Positions 9,107 through 15,751 of a stretch of 31,151 nt of DNA are shown in pieces. Made by a program: the position numbers and the translations under genes. Below the pieces are notes generated by a model. It saw only the letters and a list, made by a program, of their open reading frames with translations, did not search any database and had not been told where the DNA came from. Each line of letters starts with the position of its first letter. Within the stretch, counting starts at the first letter, position 1. This stretch comes from Mikrocytos mackini (Eukaryota; Endomyxa; Ascetosporea; Mikrocytida; Mikrocytiidae): contig JASNJN010000262.1 of assembly GCA_030180075.1 (NCBI GenBank), forward strand, positions 1 through 31,151. The letters are read 5' to 3'.

Positions 9107-10777
9107 TTAGAATTCATGATCATTCATAACTCCATAACTAAAGAAACCTTTTATTTTAACAGCACTATTCACAACCATCTTCAAGAGTATATTGGCAAAG
9201 TCTTTTTCGGTGTAAGAGAGGTTATTAGCGTAGTGGTTTGCGCGGTCCCAATCTCTTTCCACCTTGTTACCAACCAGAAACATAGAAGCTAAAATAGCTG
9301 AACCCCACTTATCTTTGGACTTTGCCGCGCGCTCGTAACATTTTACAGCGTCTGTGAACTCTTTTCTCCTGTAGTGATAGTTTCCGAGTATAGTCAAATA
9401 CTTTGTGTTATTCTTGCCTAGTTTAGTAAGGTATCGAACGATTATTTTATGCAACATATTGGTATCAAAGTCAGTATTAGGGTTAGGTTTGGATTTTCCC
9501 TTTTCAAACTTTTCTTGCATCATTGTCCCCAAAGCAACTGCATTGACAATTCCAGATTCTATGCCAAGCTCTGCAAGCACGATTGAGTTGAACAACGCTG
9601 CGTGGTAATTCCCCCACTTCAGACTACTATGAATGCGATCCTTGAACACCCATGTATCGTGAATATGTTCTAAACTACTTGCGACTCTCTTAAGCCCTTG
9701 ATTGTAGCTCCCGAGCAAAAGGTCATTTTGACCCAGGCTTATATTGGCCCCCGAGTGTCCTTTATCTGCTGCTTTTTCTAAAAATTTCAGTGATTCTTTC
9801 TTTTTGTCGAGTTTTGGGTTTTCTTTCAAGTACATACCAAGAATGAAGTTAGCTTCTTCATGGCCTAACTCGGCTGCTCTGGTTAGAAGTTTGACGCCCT
9901 TTTCTTCGTCTTTCTTCTTACCGTGTTTTCCCTGTATATAAATCAAACCGAGGTTAAGCAAGGAATAACTGTCCCCCGACTCCACCCCCTCTTCAAGCAA
10001 CTCCAATGCGGTCTCTATATCCCGTTCTTCTTCCGATTCCAAAAGAAGCTGTGCCATATTGTTATGCACGCCCTGCACGTCAGGTGAGTTGTTGTAATGT
10101 TCCATCGCGCGTTCTGTGTCAGCTTGAACGCCCAATTGCCCCTGGTGATAAACGTGGCCCATGAAAAAATTGGAGCCTTGGTCTCCGGCCCGTGCATTTA
10201 TTTTGTGGTACTTTATAATTCTCGAGTTAAGTTTGTTTTCTCTTTCAACGTTCTTTTTTTCATTGAGCCACTTATTCAGAGATTTCGTCGGAGCTTCTAC
10301 GTCTAACAGCATGTATTTCTTTTTGTTTGTGAGCATAGCGGTGTTTTCTTTTTTGTTTAGTATATTTAGGATCAACGACAGCTGAAGTTGTACACTATTC
10401 TTGAGTTTATCATCCTCATAAAACATTTTTAGTGTTGTGATACCATCAAGTTTGAAAGCCTTTTCTGTTGAAGCGGGGAAGGGTTTGTTTGACAGGAAAG
10501 GTATGAAATAGATCGAAGAGTAGAACAAGTCATTTACAAATGCGTTTCTTATATGTCTGAAACCAAGCTCAAGATTGTTTTCTGTGTTTAAAGCCAAAAT
10601 TCCGTATAAATAGTTGTTCTCGTGAGTAAATTCTTTTAATGTACATAATATGGCACTAGGAAAATATGCCGGGTTGTATGTTTCCAGATATCGAAACACG
10701 TTCTCTTTGCAGTTATGATCGGCTTCTTGTTGAATAACGGCTGCTATTAGTCCAGCCAAACAAGATATTTTCAACAT
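9107..10777 (-). CDS. Sel1-repeat secretory-pathway protein, HRD3/SEL1L-like
   Basis: The ATG at 10777 (MLKISCLAGLIAAV) is chosen over a non-ATG upstream extension: it begins a clear signal peptide, and AAATTT ends 4 nt upstream. This gives 556 residues. Sel1-type repeats (AxxLGxxY...A...xxxAAxxG motifs) are clear at about 200-350, e.g. LLNLGLIYIQGKHG and KFLEKAADKGH, and again at about 455-520 (YHYRRKEFTDAVKCYERAA). A signal peptide plus Sel1 repeats at this length fits HRD3/SEL1L, the luminal adaptor of the HRD1 ubiquitin ligase in ER-associated degradation. Unlike yeast HRD3 I see no C-terminal membrane segment. UFD1, which acts later in the same pathway, is about 2.5 kb away. The gene is convergent with TOP2. 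It could instead be another secreted Sel1 protein. Confidence 0.65.
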   Translation of the reverse strand: MLKISCLAGLIAAVIQQEADHNCKENVFRYLETYNPAYFPSAILCTLKEFTHENNYLYGILALNTENNLELGFRHIRNAFVNDLFYSSIYFIPFLSNKPFPASTEKAFKLDGITTLKMFYEDDKLKNSVQLQLSLILNILNKKENTAMLTNKKKYMLLDVEAPTKSLNKWLNEKKNVERENKLNSRIIKYHKINARAGDQGSNFFMGHVYHQGQLGVQADTERAMEHYNNSPDVQGVHNNMAQLLLESEEERDIETALELLEEGVESGDSYSLLNLGLIYIQGKHGKKKDEEKGVKLLTRAAELGHEEANFILGMYLKENPKLDKKKESLKFLEKAADKGHSGANISLGQNDLLLGSYNQGLKRVASSLEHIHDTWVFKDRIHSSLKWGNYHAALFNSIVLAELGIESGIVNAVALGTMMQEKFEKGKSKPNPNTDFDTNMLHKIIVRYLTKLGKNNTKYLTILGNYHYRRKEFTDAVKCYERAAKSKDKWGSAILASMFLVGNKVERDWDRANHYANNLSYTEKDFANILLKMVVNSAVKIKGFFSYGVMNDHEF

Positions 10778-10781
10778 AGCT

Positions 10782-10787
10782 AAATTT
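10782..10787 (-). promoter_or_regulatory. AAATTT start signal of the HRD3-like gene
   Basis: AAATTT with 4 nt between it and the ATG at 10777. This spacing matches the RFC and right-edge genes and supports the chosen start. Confidence 0.55.
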
Positions 10788-10925
10788 TTGATTTTAAAAA
10801 AATTCAAAAGAAGTATGATTTCCTTCCTATTGTATTTATATCAAAAGCCTGTTCTTATCCGCGTCAGAATTGAGGTATGACTACAACACACTGAAAGAAA
10901 AATTCAAAAAGAGAACTGAAAGACT

Positions 10926-10931
10926 AAATTT
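10926..10931 (+). promoter_or_regulatory. AAATTT start signal of the small secreted-protein gene
   Basis: AAATTT with 1 nt before the ATG at 10933, which opens a signal-peptide-like sequence. The motif supports a real gene start here despite the later frame break. Confidence 0.55.
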
Positions 10932-10932
10932 G

Positions 10933-11371
10933 ATGAAAAGACTGACTGTCATCTTATTTCTTGTCTCTCTTTACCACACAATTTGCCCCGTCTTCCCTAT
11001 GTATTTAATATTAAAGGAAGAGTCTTCTTACACTCACGTTGACTTTATATCTGACAAAAATATACTATATGGACGAATGGTGTAAAACATTTGACTACAT
11101 TTGGCTGAATTATATCAAGAATATTAATGAGGTACTTGTTAAGACATGGGAATCAATTTACAGGTTCGTGTTCGAAAATACAACAAAAATTTGGTTGTAT
11201 GTTGGCATGAAGTTATTAAAGAACGTTATTAAAAAGAGGGATGAAGAGTTTAGAAGGGTATCTCATGAAGGAGCTTCGAATCTGGAATCTTCTTCTCAAT
11301 ACAACAAAAAACAAATCACATTGTACAAATTACTTGTCGAGTTTTATAAAGAAAGTTCGCTAAATAAATAA
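10933..11371 (+). CDS. Small secreted protein of unknown function, split by an apparent frameshift
   Basis: The first frame starts at ATG 10933 with a textbook signal peptide (MKRLTVILFLVSLYHTICP) but stops at 11083-11085 after 50 residues. A second frame, shifted by one nucleotide, is open from about 11015 and runs to 11371, ending in a charged, helix-rich tail (100 residues from its first ATG at 11069). The frames overlap at 11015-11085, where there is an A5 run at about 11056-11060. The simplest reading is one gene of roughly 145 residues broken by a single indel, real or from sequencing. The motif at the start and the 21-nt convergent gap to the next gene fit a genuine gene. No family recognised; host-directed secreted proteins are common in microsporidia, but nothing here shows that role. 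Confidence 0.55.
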
Positions 11372-11392
11372 AACAAAATTCAATTTCATTTA

Positions 11393-12712
11393 TTATATCA
11401 TACTAATTGTTGAATATACAGCATATAACCCGAGAGGGACAATCCAACTAAATCTAGCCTTTTTTGTGTTCGCCCAGAATAAATACCCTGTTATTACAAT
11501 GAAACAAACTCCCAAGGCAATGGTAAACACTATTAATCCTCCCACACACTCCTTGTTCAACTTCTCATCTTTCTCCATACTGAAGATGCTTTCAGTCAGA
11601 CAGAAAACAACCAAATAATTAAAGAGGAAATTGTTGATGGTTGAGTACAAAGCTAATGTGGTGTTCGTTTTTACTAAGCTGTTGATGTTTATGATATCTC
11701 CAATCCCGTTTTCCCATGAAGTTATCAGAACGACGAGCGATTTCCCATCCAGTCCAATATCACTTGAAATTCGGTTTATCGTATAGAATAGTACAAAAAT
11801 ATACAAGTAAAGCATTCCTATCGATACCAACAAGTTCCAAAAATTCAAAATTGTGTTCTCTTGGCCAGCAATATATAGTACCACGGACGAAGAAACAAAC
11901 AAAGCCAAGCAGGCGGCCATTTTCAAGTTTATCTTTTCTGCGTATAAATAATTGCCAAGTCCAAGTAAAAATACAACGCAACCTATCTTTAAGTACTTTG
12001 TTTTGCCCTTTGCTGTTTTCTCCTTCTCTTTTATTAAATCATTTTTTAGATCTATGTAAATGCAGTACTCCAAACTTTTACAAACGATTTTATTTATCAT
12101 TTCTAATACTGACAGTAAACTTAACCACAGGCTATGGTCCGGTTTTATATCCTCACTTCTATTTATGTGAATAGCTCTTTCTAAATCTTCAACTACATTT
12201 TCTGATTGGTCGTTGTGTGTTTCTCTCCCTGATAACTCTTGTAGGAATATAATTAATGTATAAAGTACAATGCAGCAGGGAAGAAAGAATATCGTTTTGA
12301 AGTTGTAACTTATCCCCAGCAATAGACTCAAAAGCGACAACAACGCGAATATTACAGATAAAATATATTTCCGTATTTTCTGTGTGTTTAATATAAAGCT
12401 GGGCTCTTTGTGTGCAATTATTGAAAGGCCAATCAATGAAACAAACGCACCACTCCCGAGTAGAATGTTAATAGTGACAGACAATTCGTTGCTCTGCTTC
12501 TCCATCGAAATTATGTAACTGAAGAAGTCAGGTATCGCGTTAAGGAAAGGGAAAAGAAATAGAGACGTTATGGTACTTTCGATGTATTCCTTCGGTATAA
12601 GGTTAAGAAACGATATAATCAAGTAGTTGTCTGTAATGAAGAATGAATTGTAAAGTATTATAATATTTGTAATTATAAGGGCTGGGTAAAGTAGAATATC
12701 AATAGGTTTCAT
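11393..12712 (-). CDS. CaCA-superfamily cation (Ca2+/cation) exchanger
   Basis: 439 residues with about ten hydrophobic segments in two clusters, separated by a hydrophilic charged loop (about residues 162-240). Two inverted alpha-repeat signatures of the CaCA superfamily are visible: alpha-1 at 48-98 with NAIPDF (N58, P61, D62; compare G-N-G-A-P-D), and alpha-2 at 329-370 with WENGIGDI (G338, D339; compare G-N-S-x-G-D) followed by LALYSTINNFLFN (compare MAxSACxGxPxFN). Such proteins exchange Ca2+ for Na+, K+ or H+ across a membrane. The closest layout is the NCLX/ECM27/NCKX branch. It is convergent with the small secreted gene, 21 nt apart. Motif residues differ from consensus at several positions, so ion specificity cannot be predicted. 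Confidence 0.7.
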   Translation of the reverse strand: MKPIDILLYPALIITNIIILYNSFFITDNYLIISFLNLIPKEYIESTITSLFLFPFLNAIPDFFSYIISMEKQSNELSVTINILLGSGAFVSLIGLSIIAHKEPSFILNTQKIRKYILSVIFALLSLLSLLLGISYNFKTIFFLPCCIVLYTLIIFLQELSGRETHNDQSENVVEDLERAIHINRSEDIKPDHSLWLSLLSVLEMINKIVCKSLEYCIYIDLKNDLIKEKEKTAKGKTKYLKIGCVVFLLGLGNYLYAEKINLKMAACLALFVSSSVVLYIAGQENTILNFWNLLVSIGMLYLYIFVLFYTINRISSDIGLDGKSLVVLITSWENGIGDIININSLVKTNTTLALYSTINNFLFNYLVVFCLTESIFSMEKDEKLNKECVGGLIVFTIALGVCFIVITGYLFWANTKKARFSWIVPLGLYAVYSTISMI

Positions 12713-12733
12713 TTTCTTGATATTTTACATTTT

Positions 12734-12741
12734 AAAATTTT
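12734..12741 (-). promoter_or_regulatory. AAAATTTT motif upstream of the CaCA exchanger
   Basis: The motif lies about 21 nt upstream of the ATG at 12712. A nearer ATG directly after the motif is followed at once by TAA, so 12712 is the usable start. Confidence 0.45.
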
Positions 12742-12905
12742 TAGGTGTTAATATGCGACCCAGGCGACTAAAGCTAATTCCTAGCGGCATGTATCGTCTA
12801 AAATATAATTGGTCTGTGTCCTTAGTTGAAAATCATTTTAAGTTAAAGTATTGGCAAAAAAGCGAATTTCACAAATAAATGTTGTTTTGTAATAGCTAAA
12901 TATAT

Positions 12906-13319
12906 TTAAATGGGCATACTACTGCTGTTGTAGTCAGTATCGCCCTTTTTCTTCTTTTTCGGTGCGGGTGTATTGAAATTATTGAATCCTCCTTCTTTGA
13001 GGAAGCTCTTCCCATCGCAGAAAACCTTTTTCAACTCCTCGTCACCCTTCAAAGCCGTCCAAATATGCTTGTTGGAGATTGTCATTTTCTTTGCGGTTGC
13101 GGTTTGGGCGGAACTCGCGTCGAATAGTTCCATCGTCATATATTCCAAACAACCGGTAAGAAATATCAATCCTTTTTTTGAATAAGACTTGCCAGTGTAC
13201 GATTTCTGTAAGTACTTCTTGATCCTGGCTGTACTAAGCGTCAACCCGGCCTTTTCGTGCATCGGTGTTTTTTCTTTGGTCTCTAAAGTTCTCTTTGCTT
13301 TTCCTTTTCCTAAAACCAT
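12906..13319 (-). CDS. Divergent histone H2A
   Basis: 137 residues. The histone fold is recognisable: AGLTLSTARIKKYLQK matches the AGLxFPVGRIxRxL segment, then LIFLTGCLEYMTMELFDASSA (compare [21 protein letters not shown]), then KMTISNKHIWTALKGDEEL (compare RIIPRHLQLAIRNDEEL). The acidic-patch residues equivalent to E56, E61 and the DEE cluster are kept, and E64 is Asp. It is divergent elsewhere: the FPV of the first helix is lost, the docking domain is replaced by CDGKSFLKEGGFNNFN, and there is no C-terminal SQE/D phosphorylation motif. Gly before DEEL is seen in H2A.Z, but this alone does not establish the variant. Its start codon is only 16 nt from that of UFD1 on the other strand. Confidence 0.85.
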   Translation of the reverse strand: MVLGKGKAKRTLETKEKTPMHEKAGLTLSTARIKKYLQKSYTGKSYSKKGLIFLTGCLEYMTMELFDASSAQTATAKKMTISNKHIWTALKGDEELKKVFCDGKSFLKEGGFNNFNTPAPKKKKKGDTDYNSSSMPI

Positions 13320-13322
13320 AAC

Positions 13323-13334
13323 TTAAAATTTTAA
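13323..13334. promoter_or_regulatory. Perfect TTAAAATTTTAA palindrome shared by H2A and UFD1
   Basis: A 12-bp palindrome fills most of the 16-nt gap between divergent start codons, 3 nt from the H2A ATG and 1 nt from the UFD1 ATG. There is no room for conventional promoters or 5' leaders, so each transcript must be nearly leaderless or begin inside the neighbouring gene. Confidence 0.7.
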
Positions 13335-13335
13335 A

Positions 13336-14175
13336 ATGGGGAATCGGAAAACAGCGTCCGGGTATTACCGAATAGCCTCAAGTGACAATATAAACGTGGA
13401 AAACTATAAGTTGATCAATCAGAATTTTACACAAGGAGAAAAGAAATTTTTGAAAGGGAACAAGGTCTATTTACCTTCCTCAATACTCAGAAACCTCAAC
13501 CACGAGTATATAAAATACCCATTGGTCTTCTCTATTGTCAATCTAAACAACGGAAGGAAAACTTGCTGTGGGGTAGCCGAATTCACCGCCCCAGAAGGCT
13601 GTTGCATCTTAACTCCAAGTATTTTGAAGACACTGAAAACATCTTGTGGAGATTTTGTAGCCATTGATTACACAGAAATAAGGCGGGCAAATTTTGTAAC
13701 TCTAAAGCCCTACAAAAACCAGTTCTACGAGATAGATGACCCAAAGCGCTTTTTAGAAAAGGAAATTTCCGCTTTCCTGTGTCTTCAAAAGGGCGATGTA
13801 TTGTCGTTAAAGAATGGGGATGTAATTCATGATTTTTTAATTACCCAACTTAAGCCATTCGAAAGGGGACTTATTTGTAACGTAGATTTAAAGGTGGATT
13901 TTGAGAGCTCCTTTGAAAATGACAGAAAAACGGTTGTTGATAAGCTTCCCGAAATACGGAGTCCGAACACAAGTTATAAATTAACCGATAACATTTCCAC
14001 ACAAACAACTACGCCACAAATTATACCGATGGATGAAATAATAACTGAAGAAGACGACGAGTTTGTTTTCTATTACAAAATAAACGAAAACGGCGAAAAG
14101 AAATTATTCAAAAGAGAAAGTAAAGCCGAAATAGAAAGCCGTGAGTCAAGGGGAAAGAGTTACAGTCTTAAATAA
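13336..14175 (+). CDS. UFD1: UFD1, ubiquitin-binding cofactor of the CDC48 segregase
   Basis: 279 residues. UFD1 with NPL4 links the CDC48/p97 ATPase to polyubiquitinated substrates, including those pulled from the ER. The double-psi-barrel domain spans about residues 25-195: GNKVYLPSSILRNLNHEYIKYPLVF matches the GGKIxMPPSALxxLxxxxIxYPMxF block; then CCGVAEFTAPEGCCILTPSILKTL, GDFVAIDYTEIRRANFVTLKP, and the DDPKRFLEKEISAFLCLQKGD block, ending in the VDF motif. The C-terminal third is short, acidic then charged, and is where CDC48- and NPL4-binding segments lie in other species; it appears reduced. It is divergent from H2A and convergent with EAF6, with 12 nt between stop codons. Confidence 0.88.
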   Translation: MGNRKTASGYYRIASSDNINVENYKLINQNFTQGEKKFLKGNKVYLPSSILRNLNHEYIKYPLVFSIVNLNNGRKTCCGVAEFTAPEGCCILTPSILKTLKTSCGDFVAIDYTEIRRANFVTLKPYKNQFYEIDDPKRFLEKEISAFLCLQKGDVLSLKNGDVIHDFLITQLKPFERGLICNVDLKVDFESSFENDRKTVVDKLPEIRSPNTSYKLTDNISTQTTTPQIIPMDEIITEEDDEFVFYYKINENGEKKLFKRESKAEIESRESRGKSYSLK

Positions 14176-14187
14176 AATGTAGATTTA

Positions 14188-14565
14188 TTATTCTTTGAAG
14201 AGTTCTATATTTATATATCTCTTGAAATATTCCAACGTCTCCTCGTCTGTTAATTCAAAGTTGAAAGGGTTTGCTCCGTATCTTGTGAATATACGCAAGT
14301 CGGGGTTTATTTTTGTTTTCTTTATGTTTCCTAAGTTTACATGGTGGGAAGTCTTTATTGTCTTTATATGGTCGACAGGCTTCACCATATTGAAGTTGTT
14401 GTGCGTCTCGCTTAAATAAAACTGTTCATAAGCCGTAATCTTCTTTTCCAGCCCGATAAGCTTTGCTTTTAGGTTTTCTCGCCTATCAATCAATTCTTTT
14501 AACGTATCATCATCTTTGCCGTGCGTCTTGTAATGGTTAGTCGATATTTGTGTACCGTTCTGCAT
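14188..14565 (-). CDS. EAF6: EAF6, small subunit of MYST histone acetyltransferase complexes
   Basis: The ATG at 14565 (MQNGTQIST) gives 125 residues, close to the yeast and human proteins; the longer upstream frame has no family sequence and would overlap the RFC gene. An N-terminal coiled coil at about 20-52 has the family pattern LKELIDRRENLKAKLIGLEKK followed by ITAYEQFYLSET, matching the LExxIxxxExxYLxET block of EAF6/MEAF6. A later conserved block is RIFTRYGANPF. In fungi EAF6 belongs to NuA4 and NuA3, and in animals to the MOZ and HBO1 complexes with BRPF or JADE (PZP) scaffolds. The large PZP protein encoded about 1.2 kb away is therefore a candidate partner. Confidence 0.75.
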   Translation of the reverse strand: MQNGTQISTNHYKTHGKDDDTLKELIDRRENLKAKLIGLEKKITAYEQFYLSETHNNFNMVKPVDHIKTIKTSHHVNLGNIKKTKINPDLRIFTRYGANPFNFELTDEETLEYFKRYINIELFKE

Positions 14566-14604
14566 CTGTGTCCACTGTGCTGGTTGTAAGAATAAAAACA
14601 AAAA

Positions 14605-14610
14605 AAATTT
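14605..14610. promoter_or_regulatory. AAATTT motif between EAF6 and RFC small subunit
   Basis: AAATTT with 4 nt before the RFC ATG (14615) and 39 nt from the EAF6 ATG (14565). It is the only such motif in the 49-nt gap and may serve both genes. Confidence 0.55.
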
Positions 14611-14614
14611 GAAT

Positions 14615-15715
14615 ATGGAATCTTTCACAGAGAAGCATCGCCCCAGAACTTTTGATAAGATTAAAGGGCAAGACTCTGTTATACAGATCATCGAAGCTCT
14701 TCTTGGGAACAACATGCCACATATGGTCTTCTATGGACCTCCTGGAACTGGGAAAACAACCACTGCCTTAACTATAGCTCGTAAACTATACCCTAAATCA
14801 TTGCGAGACAATCTATTAGAATTAAACGCTTCAGACAAACGAGGAATAGGCATGGTCCGCGAGAAGATCAAAACATTTGCGAGAAGGCCTGTTGAAAGAA
14901 AGGGAAGCGATATAAAATTCAAGTTGATCATTCTAGACGAAGCCGACTCAATGACTAAGGATGCCCAAAATGCACTCCGGAGAATAATAGAAATGAACAG
15001 CCACAATACCAGATTTATCTTTGTGTGCAATTATATAGGACGACTAATCCCTGCCATAATATCCAGGTGTTCCCCCATGAAATTCGCGTCCATTTCCAAA
15101 CTTGACTCTTTGATTTACTTAGCTGAGATATTTGAAAACGAACTTCCTTCTGCCAACAAAACAATGAAAATGTTGGTTGGGAAACTTAAACTGTCATTCG
15201 AAAAGTGTAAAACATCTTCCGGCGATAAAATCGGAATCGAAACATTAGTGAAAGACTGTGCCTTTGGTAGTAAAGATTTAACACTTTTACTCAAATTCCT
15301 TGTTAAAATATACGAGGATGCTTCTGGTGACTTGAGAAAGTCAATTAATAAACTTGAAGAAGTTATTAATTTCAACATAACAACACTTGAGGAAATAGGA
15401 ACAATGATTGAAAGCGAAATAGAAGATGACAAAGCGATGTTAGAGACTTCTAGCAGGTTTTATAAGCGTATGAAAGATAAGGAAATGATTGAGTGTTACA
15501 AGATCGTCAATGAGTACGAGATGACCGGGAAGTCGTATAGAAGTTTGATAAACAGCATTTCTGACATCGTTGTTTCGGATAAAACAATAAATGAAGAAAA
15601 AATGGCGATGTTTTGCATTGAACTGTGCAGGTTAGATAGAAACATTGCATGTGGTGCGAATGGGAAAATGCAGTTGATGTCTTTCTTTTCATTCAATAAC
15701 TATTTTGGAATTTAA
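14615..15715 (+). CDS. Replication factor C small subunit (clamp loader ATPase), RFC2/RFC4-type
   Basis: 366 residues from the ATG at 14615 (MESFTEKHRPRTF). RFC loads the PCNA sliding clamp at primer junctions. RFC boxes are clear: WxEKYRP-like TEKHRPRTFDKIKG, Walker A GPPGTGKTT (41-49), ELNASDKRGIGMVREKIKTFA, Walker B LIILDEADSM with D-E-A-D at 108-111, ALRRIIE, and the trans-acting arginine motif SRC (150-152). The insertion after KTFA (about residues 90-103) and the DEADSMTKDAQNALRR block are closest to yeast Rfc2 / human RFC4. The C-terminal collar is present but divergent. It is convergent with the PHD-finger gene, 36 nt between stop codons. Which RFC small subunit it is would need comparison with the others in this genome. 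Confidence 0.92.
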   Translation: MESFTEKHRPRTFDKIKGQDSVIQIIEALLGNNMPHMVFYGPPGTGKTTTALTIARKLYPKSLRDNLLELNASDKRGIGMVREKIKTFARRPVERKGSDIKFKLIILDEADSMTKDAQNALRRIIEMNSHNTRFIFVCNYIGRLIPAIISRCSPMKFASISKLDSLIYLAEIFENELPSANKTMKMLVGKLKLSFEKCKTSSGDKIGIETLVKDCAFGSKDLTLLLKFLVKIYEDASGDLRKSINKLEEVINFNITTLEEIGTMIESEIEDDKAMLETSSRFYKRMKDKEMIECYKIVNEYEMTGKSYRSLINSISDIVVSDKTINEEKMAMFCIELCRLDRNIACGANGKMQLMSFFSFNNYFGI

Positions 15716-15751
15716 TTTAATATCGAAATCAAATCACTTCATTTAATTATA

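Noticed and set aside
9107-10777. C-terminal DHEF as an ER-retention signal
   Set aside because: The last four residues are not in the K/HDEL order; the resemblance is only in composition.
11716-12174. 152-codon plus-strand ORF
   Set aside because: Antisense to the CaCA exchanger, whose alpha-repeat motifs and membrane pattern show the minus strand is the coding one.
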